Below, in pieces: positions 8,909 to 17,375 of a stretch of DNA of 64,000 nucleotides (the stretch's first letter is position 1; every line of letters starts with the position of its first letter). Source of the DNA: Litchfieldella anticariensis FP35 = DSM 16096 (GTDB lineage Bacteria > Pseudomonadota > Gammaproteobacteria > Pseudomonadales > Halomonadaceae); contig NZ_KE332391.1 of assembly GCF_000409775.1 (NCBI RefSeq), forward strand, positions 171,534 to 235,533. Reading direction: 5' to 3'. A model generated the notes under the pieces. It worked only from the letters and a program-made list of their open reading frames with translations, ran no database searches and had not been told where the DNA came from. The translations under genes were made by a program, and so were the position numbers.

Positions 8909-9256
8909 CTATCGCTCATGAGCCTCGCGGCTATCCATTGGCGCCTGCTCGCGGTCGTCGCGACCGTAGTCACGCACGACATGAGCGATCCTTAGTCGGT
9001 AGTTCTCGAATATCGAGGACCTGCCCGCCCGCTGCGCGGCCCGGTGTTGCTCCAGGCGTCGCCACTGCTCAATGGCGGTCTCATCGCGCCAGAACGAGAG
9101 TGACAGCAACTTGTCAGGGTCGTTAAGGCTCTGGAAACGTTCGATGGAGATGAAGCCTTCGATGTCATCCAGTAGCGGTTTCAGCTCGGCAGCGATATCG
9201 AAGTAACGCTGACGCTGGGTGGGTGTCGGCACGGCTTCGAATATGACGGCGATCAT
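8909..9256 (-). CDS. Antibiotic biosynthesis monooxygenase-family protein
   Basis: A 115-residue ABM-domain protein with the typical opening MIAVIFEAVP, a helix ending LLDDIEGFISIERF, then LLSLSFWRDETAIEQWR, in which the Trp marks the usual active-site region. It is divergent from an ArsR-type regulator whose start lies 117 nt away and which probably controls it. The C-terminal tail (YGRDDREQAPMDSREAHER) is charged and probably disordered. The substrate is unknown; in similar pairs the ABM protein is linked to quinone or electrophile handling, but nothing here proves it. Confidence 0.75.
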   Translation of the reverse strand: MIAVIFEAVPTPTQRQRYFDIAAELKPLLDDIEGFISIERFQSLNDPDKLLSLSFWRDETAIEQWRRLEQHRAAQRAGRSSIFENYRLRIAHVVRDYGRDDREQAPMDSREAHER

Positions 9257-9373
9257 GGTATCTCCTCTTCGTTATTGATGAGTGAACAACGGAATACGTC
9301 CATTCACCGGGCGGTTTGCCTGCTGACCACTATGTGACATGGTGAATCGTCACGATTCGCCAGGGATCGAAAT

Positions 9374-10069
9374 ATGCATGACACCGATCATGATGCCGCG
9401 GTTTCCCGGATCGCGGCCGCCATCGCTGAACCCGCCAGGACACGCATGCTATGTTGCCTGATGGACGGGCACGCGCGCACCAGCACCGAGCTGGCCATTG
9501 TCGCCGAGGTCAGCCCTTCCACAGCCAGCGCGCACCTTGCCCGGCTAAAGGAACAGCACCTGGTGAGTCTGCACGTGCAGGGCAGACACCGCTACTACCA
9601 CCTGGCGAGCCAGACAGTGGCGCGGGCACTCGAAGCGTTGATGGCGATTGCCCCGCCCGATGGTCCCCGATTCACGCCCACGACTCCCGACCGGCTGCAA
9701 CTGGCCCGAACCTGCTACGACCATATGGCCGGCACCCTGGCCGTGCTGCTTCACGACCGCTTCATCGCGCTGGGCTGGTTGTGCTCTCCCGAGGTGGAAG
9801 GGGATTACCAGCTCACGGAAACCGGTAACCGGGAATTGGCTGCGCTGGGGATCGATACCCAGGCGGCGGGCAAACGGCGGCGGCGCTTCGCCTACCCCTG
9901 CATGGACTGGAGCATGCGGCGCCCCCACTTGGGGGGCGCCTTGGGGGCCGCGCTGTTGCAAGCCGCACAGCAACGAGAGTGGGTGCGCAAGGACCTGGAT
10001 TGCCGCGCACTGACAGTGACGGACACAGGACACAAGGAGATCCAGAAGCGGTTCGATGTCCACCTATAG
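9374..10069 (+). CDS. ArsR/SmtB-type HTH regulator with C-terminal extension
   Basis: A 231-residue regulator. Residues 10-95 are the winged helix of the ArsR type (ARTRMLCCLMDGHARTSTEL, then STASAHLARLKEQHLVSLHV). Residues 110-225 form an additional domain seen in longer ArsR-like regulators, beginning ARTCYDHMAGTLAVLLHDRF. The paired Cys near residue 35 are not in a standard ArsR metal-site arrangement, so metal sensing is not supported. It is divergent from the ABM gene, and the shared 117-bp region would hold the control sites. It ends convergently against the GFA-family gene. Confidence 0.85.
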   Translation: MHDTDHDAAVSRIAAAIAEPARTRMLCCLMDGHARTSTELAIVAEVSPSTASAHLARLKEQHLVSLHVQGRHRYYHLASQTVARALEALMAIAPPDGPRFTPTTPDRLQLARTCYDHMAGTLAVLLHDRFIALGWLCSPEVEGDYQLTETGNRELAALGIDTQAAGKRRRRFAYPCMDWSMRRPHLGGALGAALLQAAQQREWVRKDLDCRALTVTDTGHKEIQKRFDVHL

Positions 10070-10102
10070 CCATTGGCCAGGAAGAGCTCGCTGGAGTTGC
10101 GC

Positions 10103-10501
10103 TCATGGAAGCTCATCGTAGTGAGCGAGCTGATCGGTGATATCGAACCAAGGCGCCTTCGATGCACAGAATATATGGACATTGGGGCGCTGGCTGGGCA
10201 CGTCATCGAGTACACCCAGCCGCACGATGTATTTCCCCCGTTTCAGCTTGTGGGAAAACAGGCTCGACCCACAGTCGCGGCAAAATCCCAGCTCCGTCTC
10301 CCCGGACTTTCGGTAATGAGACACGAACTCTTCTCCGGCCGTGATTGAAAAGTCTTTCTCATCGAAGAGACCACCAGCCGCGAATGCAGAGCCCGACCAC
10401 TTGCGACATTCCGAGCAATGACAGTAGCCGATGAAATCGAATTCATCCGGCACTTGGATTTTGACTTTTCCACACAAACACGAACCCGTCAGGTTGTTCA
10501 T
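10103..10501 (-). CDS. GFA-family zinc protein (glutathione-dependent formaldehyde-activating-like)
   Basis: A 132-residue protein with the complete zinc-ligand set of the GFA fold: GSCLCGKV at the start, CHCSECRKWSG at about 28-38 and FCRDCGSSLF at about 74-83. In the characterised member (Gfa) the fold was proposed to help glutathione react with formaldehyde, but most small GFA proteins have no known reaction. No formaldehyde dehydrogenase gene lies beside it. It reads away from the VOC gene upstream (10526-10930), 24 nt apart, so the two may share a transcript. Confidence 0.85.
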   Translation of the reverse strand: MNNLTGSCLCGKVKIQVPDEFDFIGYCHCSECRKWSGSAFAAGGLFDEKDFSITAGEEFVSHYRKSGETELGFCRDCGSSLFSHKLKRGKYIVRLGVLDDVPSQRPNVHIFCASKAPWFDITDQLAHYDELP

Positions 10502-10525
10502 CTTGACCTCATATCATGCGATGTT

Positions 10526-10930
10526 TCATTTCACTGGCCCACCAATGGACCAGATATGACCGAAGGGATCCTTGATCTGGCCATAGCGCATTCCCCAGAA
10601 CTGATTGTCAAGCTCCATGACGACTTCCGCACCAGCATTGACTGCCCGCTCCCAGGCAGCATCGGCATCAGGTACGTCGAGATGGATGACGCAGCTCGCG
10701 CCACCAAGCCGAGTTGGTGCCTTGGCACTGCCGTAATCGCCGATCTCAGGAAATTCGTCATGTAGATAGATCGCTCCAGCACCGAGCTTTAGGTGGGCAT
10801 GCATCAACCTCTTTCCGTCCTCAGCAAGATGTTTTCCTTCTAATGTGGCACCAAACGCTCGTTCATAAAATGCAATCGCCGCCTCACCATCATTGACGGC
10901 GAGGTGAGGAACCGGAGCTGGGTTCGTCAT
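10526..10930 (-). CDS. VOC-superfamily protein, PhnB/glyoxalase-like
   Basis: A 134-residue protein with two beta-alpha-beta-beta-beta modules. It opens VPHLAVNDGEAAIAFYERAF and ends MRYGQIKDPFGHIWSIGGPV, which is the PhnB-like (3-demethylubiquinone methyltransferase-like) pattern. I chose the ATG at 10930 with GAGGAT 8 nt upstream; the frame is open to 11041 without a ribosome site. Members include glyoxalases, dioxygenases and resistance proteins, so the activity is not predictable. The start is followed on the far side by a 280-bp stretch (10931-11213) with no gene that I can support. Confidence 0.8.
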   Translation of the reverse strand: MTNPAPVPHLAVNDGEAAIAFYERAFGATLEGKHLAEDGKRLMHAHLKLGAGAIYLHDEFPEIGDYGSAKAPTRLGGASCVIHLDVPDADAAWERAVNAGAEVVMELDNQFWGMRYGQIKDPFGHIWSIGGPVK

Positions 10931-11213
10931 GGCTATATCCTCATGGGCATGTGATGATGATGGATATGGTAGAAATCCGGATCGACAATCAGAAATGCCG
11001 ATATCCGACGTTGCTTCCAAGGATGCAAGCGTACTCGCCACCTCAAATTAGCTTGCGCCTCCCCGTTCTGCCACAAAGCCACCAATCAACTGAATTAAAA
11101 GGAAAATTTTTCAAGCGGAAGTCGAAACCGTGCATTCTGTCTCATTAGGGATGGAGTCCAGAAAACATGAGTGAGTTCGATGTGTATAAAACCAATAATG
11201 GAAGTTCGTTCTC

Positions 11214-12647
11214 ATGAGGAGGCAGCACGGTACGGCGTCTCCCCCCATTCCCGTGCAGATCTGGAAGATCGCTGCCGTAAGTGGAACAGGCGCGTTCATG
11301 GCCATGCTCGACTCCACGGTGGCCAATCTTGCTCTCGAATCCGTTCGCGCCGACTTCGACTCCACACTCTCCCTCGTGCAATGGGTCGCTACCGGTTACC
11401 TCCTGGCCTTGGCGGTCTCTCTCCCCGCGACAGGCTGGCTCGGCAACCGATACGGATATGGTCGTGTCTGGGCATCGGCTCTGGCTGCCTTTGTCGTCGG
11501 ATCCATCCTCTGCGCCCTGGCACCCGGGCCACTGACGCTTATCGGCGCCCGGTTCTTGCAGGGGCTTGCCGGCGGCTTGATGGTTCCGGCCGGGCAAGCC
11601 GTTCTCGGGTCGACCGCCAACCCCAAACAACTTGGAAGGCTGATGGGCACGCTCGGTCTGGTCATTGCCCTGGGCCCCGCCATAGGGCCAGCGATGGGTG
11701 GCTTGTTGCTGGAGCTTGGCTCATGGCGCTGGCTGTTCTGGATCAATGTTCCTATCGGTATTGCCGCGCTCATCGCTTCTCGGGGCCTCGTGCCAGCAGG
11801 GTCGACGGATACCGAACGTCCCTTGGATCGTAAAGGGTTCGCCCTTCTCGCCATCGGACTTCCTCTGCTGCTCTATGGGGCAACGGAAATTGGAGCAGCA
11901 GGAGCGACCGCAGTCACGGTTCTCTCAGTAATCGCTGGAGCCGTACTGGCTGCCCTCTTCGTCCTCAATGCGCTGCATACAAGTACCCCCCTCATCGACT
12001 TACGGTTACTGAAACGGAAAACCTTCGCCGCTGCGACCGCAACCGCCGGACTCACCGGCGCCAATATGTATGGTGGACTCCTGCTTCTGCCGTTATATCT
12101 TCAGCTTCCGCTGGGCCAGGACACGACGGAGACCGGGGTGATGCTCCTTGTCATGGGATTGGGCTCCGCATTGGCCCTTCCCGTCAGCGGCATGCTGACC
12201 GATCGCTTCAGTGCAGGCCCAGTCATCATGATGGGGGCGTCGTTGTTGGTCATCACCAGTATTCCCTTCCTATTGCCCACCGCACCTTCCGACGCACTAC
12301 TTGGATTGATCCTTTTCTCCAGAGGCGTGGGGGTGGCTTTGGCGCAGATGCCCGCCATGGCCGCTGCTTATGCATCAGTCACCAGCAACGAGATGGGTGA
12401 TGCTACGACCCTAGTCAACATCGTCCAGCGCATCGGAGGTGCCATTGGGGCAGTATGCATGGTCATCATGCTCACTCAAGACAGTAGCGACAATTTCAGT
12501 GCCTATACTTGGGCTTTCGCTACACTGGCCATCATCTCTTCTCTGCCACTGATATTGACCGTGTTCCTATGGCAGCGCCCACGACACTTTCACCGGTACG
12601 CCCCCGAATCGCGTGCCGATCGAGCCACCGATGACGAGACGTGGTGA
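11214..12647 (+). CDS. MFS efflux transporter, DHA2 (EmrB/QacA) family
   Basis: A 477-residue multispan permease of the 14-TM drug:H+ antiporter group. TM1 carries GAFMAMLDSTVANLAL, the DHA2 motif with an acidic residue in the helix. WLGNRYGYGRVW gives the motif-A loop after TM2, and GRLMGTLGLVIALGPAIGP the antiporter motif C in TM5. Several dozen polar residues end the chain. The ATG at 11214 has no clear ribosome site, and a later ATG (11301) would cut into TM1, so the upstream one is kept. No periplasmic adaptor or outer-membrane partner is adjacent. Substrates are unknown. Confidence 0.85.
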   Translation: MRRQHGTASPPIPVQIWKIAAVSGTGAFMAMLDSTVANLALESVRADFDSTLSLVQWVATGYLLALAVSLPATGWLGNRYGYGRVWASALAAFVVGSILCALAPGPLTLIGARFLQGLAGGLMVPAGQAVLGSTANPKQLGRLMGTLGLVIALGPAIGPAMGGLLLELGSWRWLFWINVPIGIAALIASRGLVPAGSTDTERPLDRKGFALLAIGLPLLLYGATEIGAAGATAVTVLSVIAGAVLAALFVLNALHTSTPLIDLRLLKRKTFAAATATAGLTGANMYGGLLLLPLYLQLPLGQDTTETGVMLLVMGLGSALALPVSGMLTDRFSAGPVIMMGASLLVITSIPFLLPTAPSDALLGLILFSRGVGVALAQMPAMAAAYASVTSNEMGDATTLVNIVQRIGGAIGAVCMVIMLTQDSSDNFSAYTWAFATLAIISSLPLILTVFLWQRPRHFHRYAPESRADRATDDETW

Positions 12648-12669
12648 GTTTTGTCGGCGAGGTTAGCTG

Positions 12670-13026
12670 TCAATCGTCGAAGGAATGACGCACAAGAGGA
12701 GCATCGAATGCCAAGTGCTCGGCAATATCGGTCATGGCGTCGAATGGCTGTTCGTAACTCCAGGCGACATCGGTCAGCGTTTCGCCATCCAGCGATAGTG
12801 AGTAATAGCTGGCATCGCCTTTGAATGGGCAGTGGGTGACCGTCGCTGACTGGACCAGGTGCTGCATGTCGACATCCTGCCGCGGTATGTACTGGCGAGG
12901 AGGATAGTCTTTCTCGCGCAACTCGATGGCATCTCGAGTATCGGCAAGCAATGTCTCACCGATCCAGACACGAACCCGCTGCGGATTGGGGTGTAGGCTG
13001 ATGCGTCCAGTAGGGTCATGGATCAT
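12670..13026 (-). CDS. DUF427-domain protein
   Basis: A 118-residue cytoplasmic protein with the family signature: VRVWIGETLLADTRDAIEL at the start, YPPRQYIPRQDVDM in the middle, THCPFKGDASYYSL at about 64-77 and VAWSYEQPFD at about 89-98. Structures of DUF427 proteins show a small beta-tent-like fold; no reaction is established. It converges on the MFS gene 22 nt away and is followed upstream by the O-methyltransferase on the same strand. Confidence 0.85.
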   Translation of the reverse strand: MIHDPTGRISLHPNPQRVRVWIGETLLADTRDAIELREKDYPPRQYIPRQDVDMQHLVQSATVTHCPFKGDASYYSLSLDGETLTDVAWSYEQPFDAMTDIAEHLAFDAPLVRHSFDD

Positions 13027-13099
13027 GGTGTGAAGACCTCATCTTTACCCAGCAATGGTACGTCAGTCTTAACCGTAGCAGACCCGTGGCGATCAAGGT

Positions 13100-13678
13100 T
13101 CATTCCGCCTCTTTGTAGGCCACGAACTCTCCCTTGCCGACAGGCACCAGGCAGGTCGTGAATGCCTCCAGTTTTTCGACATAAGCCATGAAGTCGGCCA
13201 GTTCCGCCTGATGCGAGATGGCATTGTCACATATCAACACTCCACCAGGGTTCAGCACGGCCATCACATCATCGATGAAGTCCAGGTATTGCGAACGTTC
13301 AGCATCGAGGAAGACCATATCGAAGCGCGTCTCTCGTGCCCGCAGATAGCCCGCCGCAGAGCCTTCGATCTGCCGGATCTTGTGGGCCAACCCAGCCCTG
13401 GCAAAATTATCGCGTGCCTCGCACACCTTGTCGGACGAGACTTCGACAGTGGTGACACGACCCGAGTCGTCGATAGAGGACGCCAGCCACAGCGTGGAGT
13501 AGCCATTCGAGGTACCGATTTCCAGTACCTTGCTGGCCTTCATGGCTTTGAGCAGCACCGCCAGGAATTGGCCGGTATCACGGGTAATGTTGAGATATTT
13601 CCGGCTTCGCTCGGTGGTTTGGGCATCGTTCTCTTCGCCCTTCCGCTCCAACTCTGCCAGCAATTCATCGATTGACAT
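13100..13678 (-). CDS. SAM-dependent O-methyltransferase, catechol-type family
   Basis: A 192-residue methyltransferase. Motif I is KVLEIGTSNGYSTLWLA at about 49-65 (SAM binding), the acidic residue of motif II lies in VTTVEVSSDK, and FDMVFLDAERSQYLDF at about 119-134 provides the metal and substrate loop of the class I O-methyltransferases (Methyltransf_3/24). VLNPGGVLICDN follows as motif III. The family methylates catechol-like or hydroxylated small molecules using a divalent cation. The substrate is not predictable. The start has AGGGAGGGAGACC upstream, a good ribosome site. Confidence 0.85.
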   Translation of the reverse strand: MSIDELLAELERKGEENDAQTTERSRKYLNITRDTGQFLAVLLKAMKASKVLEIGTSNGYSTLWLASSIDDSGRVTTVEVSSDKVCEARDNFARAGLAHKIRQIEGSAAGYLRARETRFDMVFLDAERSQYLDFIDDVMAVLNPGGVLICDNAISHQAELADFMAYVEKLEAFTTCLVPVGKGEFVAYKEAE

Positions 13679-13761
13679 AGGTCTCCCTCCCTCAATGACA
13701 ACATCCTTTTAATGACCGCGTCGGCCATGACGAGTAAAGGCATCGCCCATCATTTAGCCAT

Positions 13762-13803
13762 ATTCGGCTCATACAGCAAGCCGAATGTCGGGAGGATTCG
13801 GCT
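13762..13803. repeat. Three copies of ATTCGGCT able to form alternative hairpins
   Basis: In the 236-bp gene-free region 13679-13914, ATTCGGCT occurs at 13762-13769, its exact complement AGCCGAAT at 13779-13786, and ATTCGGCT again at 13796-13803. The middle copy can pair with either outer copy, each time as a perfect 8-bp stem with a 9-nt loop. The loop of the second hairpin contains GGGAGG. The layout could be a switch between two structures or a triple protein-binding site; no coding sequence directly follows. Confidence 0.6.
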
Positions 13804-13914
13804 CAGCCTCTTTATGAGGTAGTTGCAAACTCCAGCTTGCCCCCCTCCCCCTCAGTGCTAGCTTGAAAGTCAGCGATCACGGACAAGCCCAATAACAAAC
13901 CTCGGTGGCTGACC

Positions 13915-15504
13915 ATGAAACTCACTCCATATCCTCAGCACCACGTCTTCGTTGTTCCTCTTGCGCTTACAGTACTCCTGCTCGTTGCGGTCTTCTGGCC
14001 ATCGCCCGCCCACGCCCAGACATCGGGCCAAGTTTCACGCCTTGAACCCTCGGAGTGCGCAACGCAGGCACTCAGCGAGCTACAAGCGCAGTGCTACACT
14101 TTTTATGGCCAGGAAAATTGGGATGAGCCGAACGGCACCATCATCGAGTTACCCGTGGCAGTGTTCGAGCCCGAAACGAAGGGTGCATCAGGGGAAGACA
14201 GCGCCGATGTGCCAGTCGTCTTCTTCCCCGGGGGCCCCGGCTATTCTTCATTAGGCAACCGCGAGTACCTGGAACAACTGCTCAAGGATGTCGGCAACCG
14301 CACGCTGATAACGATGGATCATCGCGGTTTCATTCATGCCAGGCCGGCGTTGAAATGCCCCGACTATGCGTCGGTATCTCCCTATCACAACATCATCCAC
14401 ACGCCAGCCATTGCCTCTTCGCTGGACCCCATGGAACGCCTGGATAGCATCACCGGTATCGTGGCCAACTGCTATCGAAAGCTACAAGCAGAGGGGATTG
14501 AGGTTTCCCAATACAATTCCTACTCAGTAAGTCGGGATGTCGATGAGATTCGGCGTTTACTCGATCACGACAAGATCGACGCCTACGGCTCGTCGACGGG
14601 TAGCGGTACGGTACTCTCCTACATCCAGTATTACCCCGACAGCGTGCGCGCCGCGATACTCGGCTGGCCGTGGTTCATCAATTTGCGCAACCGCGCCCCT
14701 ATGGATGAGTTGTACACCGCCAAGCAGACCTTCACCGATACCCTGGCCTTGTGCGTAGCGCAGAGCGAGGACTGTCGAGACATGCTGCCCGCCTGGTTCC
14801 TGGCAATCGACAGGGCACGCCGGGCCCTCGATGCCAAACCCTTCGTCACCACCGTGCAGGAAATCGACGGCAGTGAGAAGAAGCTCTACTTCGACGGAGC
14901 GGCCTTTCTCGACACCCTCTACCTGATGCTGGCCAGCGACTATGCCGTGCTGCCAAGCCTGATCTCCGACATCGAGCAAGGCCACTACTCACGCCTGAGG
15001 GATTTCTTCCTGATCGACCAATATGACCCTGAGCCTACCGCCCCCAATTATGCGCTGGGTTACTTCCTGGCCCATGTCTGCAACGACATGGGCACCAATC
15101 GTCCTACGCCGGAGGATTCGATTGCCGCCGTCAAGCGTGAACCCGCTGTGTTGGGCTTCGAACCACCGTGGTTGTGCGCCTGGTGGGGCGGCGACGGAGA
15201 TGTGCCAGAGGAACATAACGACCCACTGGTTTCGGATATTTCAGCACTGGCGATTCACGGTCAGATGGATCCGTGTTGCGGGACACGCTGGAGCGAACAT
15301 GCGGCACGCACCATGCCCAACCTTCAATTCGTGGAGTTTCAGGCCATGGGGCATAGCCCCGTCACGGAATGCCGCTCGATCATGATTCAGGATTTTCTCG
15401 ATGATCCTCAAGCGACAGTGGACGACAGTTGCAAGGACGAAGTGCCACTGGAACCCTGGGTATTAGAAAAAGCGGAGGGAAAATCAAGCCAAGAGTCAAA
15501 TTAA
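13915..15504 (+). CDS. Secreted alpha/beta hydrolase with TAP-like C-terminal domain
   Basis: A 529-residue exported hydrolase of the proline-iminopeptidase/tripeptidyl-aminopeptidase-like group. Residues 1-35 are a signal peptide ending HAQ. The oxyanion-hole motif is VVFFPGGPGYSS at about 100, and ITMDHRGF follows as strand 4. The nucleophile elbow is AYGSSTGSGT at about 221-230, with the second Ser as nucleophile. The TAP-like C-terminal domain supplies IHGQMDPCCG (acid) and MGHSPVTEC (His). Such enzymes cleave short peptides or esters in the periplasm. No dedicated neighbours are apparent. The region before it holds the triple ATTCGGCT repeat. Confidence 0.85.
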   Translation: MKLTPYPQHHVFVVPLALTVLLLVAVFWPSPAHAQTSGQVSRLEPSECATQALSELQAQCYTFYGQENWDEPNGTIIELPVAVFEPETKGASGEDSADVPVVFFPGGPGYSSLGNREYLEQLLKDVGNRTLITMDHRGFIHARPALKCPDYASVSPYHNIIHTPAIASSLDPMERLDSITGIVANCYRKLQAEGIEVSQYNSYSVSRDVDEIRRLLDHDKIDAYGSSTGSGTVLSYIQYYPDSVRAAILGWPWFINLRNRAPMDELYTAKQTFTDTLALCVAQSEDCRDMLPAWFLAIDRARRALDAKPFVTTVQEIDGSEKKLYFDGAAFLDTLYLMLASDYAVLPSLISDIEQGHYSRLRDFFLIDQYDPEPTAPNYALGYFLAHVCNDMGTNRPTPEDSIAAVKREPAVLGFEPPWLCAWWGGDGDVPEEHNDPLVSDISALAIHGQMDPCCGTRWSEHAARTMPNLQFVEFQAMGHSPVTECRSIMIQDFLDDPQATVDDSCKDEVPLEPWVLEKAEGKSSQESN

Positions 15505-15595
15505 ATTATACTTATGCTGACATGATTATTGGTTATAAGCATAATAATTGTCGTGTGCCAAGACACACGGACTTATATCGCAGGGAACCAAGATA

Positions 15596-16288
15596 ATGAT
15601 GTCGACTCGCTACAAGGCCGCCCTTTCGGCCCTTCCATTGCTGTACTGTACTGCTGCTGCTCATGCCTTGGACTGGCAGGAAGCGCCGCGTTACAACACC
15701 ATCAACCTGTCATCCGGTTTCCAACCGGATCCCCAACAGTTCGAAATCACCGCGGGTGGCAATACTCCCGCCTCCAAGGCAGGCTCCAACTGTACTGGCT
15801 ATGTCCACGGTCTGGCCCCCGACATGGACTTCAATTTCGAAGCCGGCGAATACCAGCTCGTTGTCTATGTCGAGTCATCGGCCGATACCACCCTGGTGGT
15901 CAATGACGCCGATGGCAACTGGCACTGCAACGACGATTTCTCCTCATCCAGTGGTACCAATCCGGCTATCAAATGGGTCAATCCTCCATCGGGCAACTAC
16001 AACGTCTGGGTCGGCACCCTTGCTGGTGGGCAGGCGGATGCCACGGTCAAGTTCTCCGAAATGGATCCCGAGTGGCACGGCAGCCCCGCTGCTGTCTCTA
16101 GCAGCTCCGGGATCCAGTGGGGCGACGACGGCAGTGAATGGAGTCACGATGGGGAGTGCGACGATCCACGCTTCGAGGGTCCCAGCGTGCATTCCATCAA
16201 TATCGAGGAAGACCGCTACCACGATGCCAGCGATTGTCGTGCTCTTTATGAGCAGGGTCAGGTCTTTCTGAAACCTGAATACCGCTAA
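15596..16288 (+). CDS. Exported protein with PPC-like domain and GECDDPRF C-terminal motif
   Basis: A 230-residue protein exported by a signal peptide (residues 1-24). Residues 40-153 resemble a pre-peptidase C-terminal (PPC) beta-sandwich: YVHGLAPDMDFNFEAGEYQL and later TTLVVNDADGNWHCNDDF, as seen in secreted hydrolase accessory domains. Residues 174-215 hold a second motif, GDDGSEWSHDGECDDPRF then HDASDCRAL. Four Cys (66, 111, 188, 214) could make two disulfides. The Asp-rich motif recurs at the ends of other bacterial exported proteins; its role is unknown to me. AGGGAA lies about 10 nt before the ATG. The 91-bp region upstream is very AT-rich. Confidence 0.7.
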   Translation: MMSTRYKAALSALPLLYCTAAAHALDWQEAPRYNTINLSSGFQPDPQQFEITAGGNTPASKAGSNCTGYVHGLAPDMDFNFEAGEYQLVVYVESSADTTLVVNDADGNWHCNDDFSSSSGTNPAIKWVNPPSGNYNVWVGTLAGGQADATVKFSEMDPEWHGSPAAVSSSSGIQWGDDGSEWSHDGECDDPRFEGPSVHSINIEEDRYHDASDCRALYEQGQVFLKPEYR

Positions 16289-16304
16289 TAAGTGACACTT
16301 CCTC

Positions 16305-16338
16305 TCGAGTCCATCACGACATGAAGTGATGGACTCGA
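16305..16338. terminator. Bidirectional stem-loop between convergent genes
   Basis: TCGAGTCCATCAC and GTGATGGACTCGA form a perfect 13-bp stem with an 8-nt loop, located between the end of the PPC-like gene (16288) and the end of the CorA gene (16357). There is no clear T-run on either side, so the function is inferred from the strength and position of the stem. Confidence 0.65.
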
Positions 16339-16356
16339 TCACGTTTGCTGATGCGG

Positions 16357-17325
16357 CTATATCCACCCCTTGCGACGAAATAGCCACACCAGCCCAATCC
16401 CTAACCCCAGCATGAACGTCACTACGACGAAATAAGCGTACTTGAAACCCAGCTCCGGCATGTACTCGAAGTTCATGCCATAGATGCCCACGATAAAGGT
16501 CAGCGGCACGAAAATGGCAGTGATCACCGTCAGGATACGCATGGTGTTATTGAGCTGGTGCGTTGAGATCGATATGTAACCGTCGATTAGGTCACCGCAG
16601 ATGTCATAGTACATCTGGGTCAAGCTGTAGAGGCGTTCAAAACGCTCGAAGACGTCATTGATGGCATGCAGCGTTTCGGCGTTCTCACGCGACAGGTGGC
16701 GGTAGTCGTAGGCGATCAACTCGCGCGTGATCCCTTGGTGATAATTGAAGATGCGGCGCATCTTCACCAACCGCGACCGATAACCGGTAATCCGCCTCAT
16801 CAACTTGTCGGTGCCGGCTTGTTGCAGTTCGTCTTCCAGATCACTGAGTTGAGTCTCGAATTCCAGCAGACTATCCAGATAGAAACCTGCGGATGTATAC
16901 ATGATCTTCAAGGCGACATGTTCGGGGGAACGCCGCAATAGAGACTTTCCTTCATTTTCTAACAAGCGGTCGACGCTCATGGCCATGCCAGGATGCAGGC
17001 TGACCAAGTAGCGATCGCTGACAAAAAAGGAGATCTGCTGCGGCTGGTAATTCAGCTCGGCATCGAAGGAAGAAATCCCACGGTAGATGATCAGGGTGTG
17101 GGATTCGAATTCCTCGATCTTGGGAGGGTGACGCTCGCGATGCGCATCGCTGATCGCCAGGGGATGACAGCCAAAATCCTCGAGCAAGGCTCGCTCTCTC
17201 GCTATCGGCTCGCCCTGCAGATCGATCCAGATATGGCTATCGGAATCCTCTTTCCAGCGTGCGATCAGCTCCTCACCACCGGTCTCTGATTGACCATCGG
17301 CGGTGACCAGTAGGGTGCGTATCAT
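16357..17325 (-). CDS. corA: CorA-family divalent cation transporter
   Basis: A 322-residue inner-membrane channel of the CorA/ZntB family. The first 250 residues form the cytoplasmic funnel, with a long helix around SLLEFETQLSDLEDELQQ. Two C-terminal spans follow: TM1 ends with the invariant pore motif YGMNF at about 284-288, then EYMPEL in the loop, and TM2 ends in WLFRRKGWI. Family members carry Mg2+, Co2+, Ni2+ or, in ZntB, Zn2+; the ion cannot be assigned here. It reads 50 nt downstream of the DUF3422 gene on the same strand, so the pair is probably cotranscribed. Confidence 0.88.
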   Translation of the reverse strand: MIRTLLVTADGQSETGGEELIARWKEDSDSHIWIDLQGEPIARERALLEDFGCHPLAISDAHRERHPPKIEEFESHTLIIYRGISSFDAELNYQPQQISFFVSDRYLVSLHPGMAMSVDRLLENEGKSLLRRSPEHVALKIMYTSAGFYLDSLLEFETQLSDLEDELQQAGTDKLMRRITGYRSRLVKMRRIFNYHQGITRELIAYDYRHLSRENAETLHAINDVFERFERLYSLTQMYYDICGDLIDGYISISTHQLNNTMRILTVITAIFVPLTFIVGIYGMNFEYMPELGFKYAYFVVVTFMLGLGIGLVWLFRRKGWI

Positions 17326-17375
17326 GATGTCTCCCGCATTCCATTAGCCCAAGGATACATGAGGCACGGAACACC

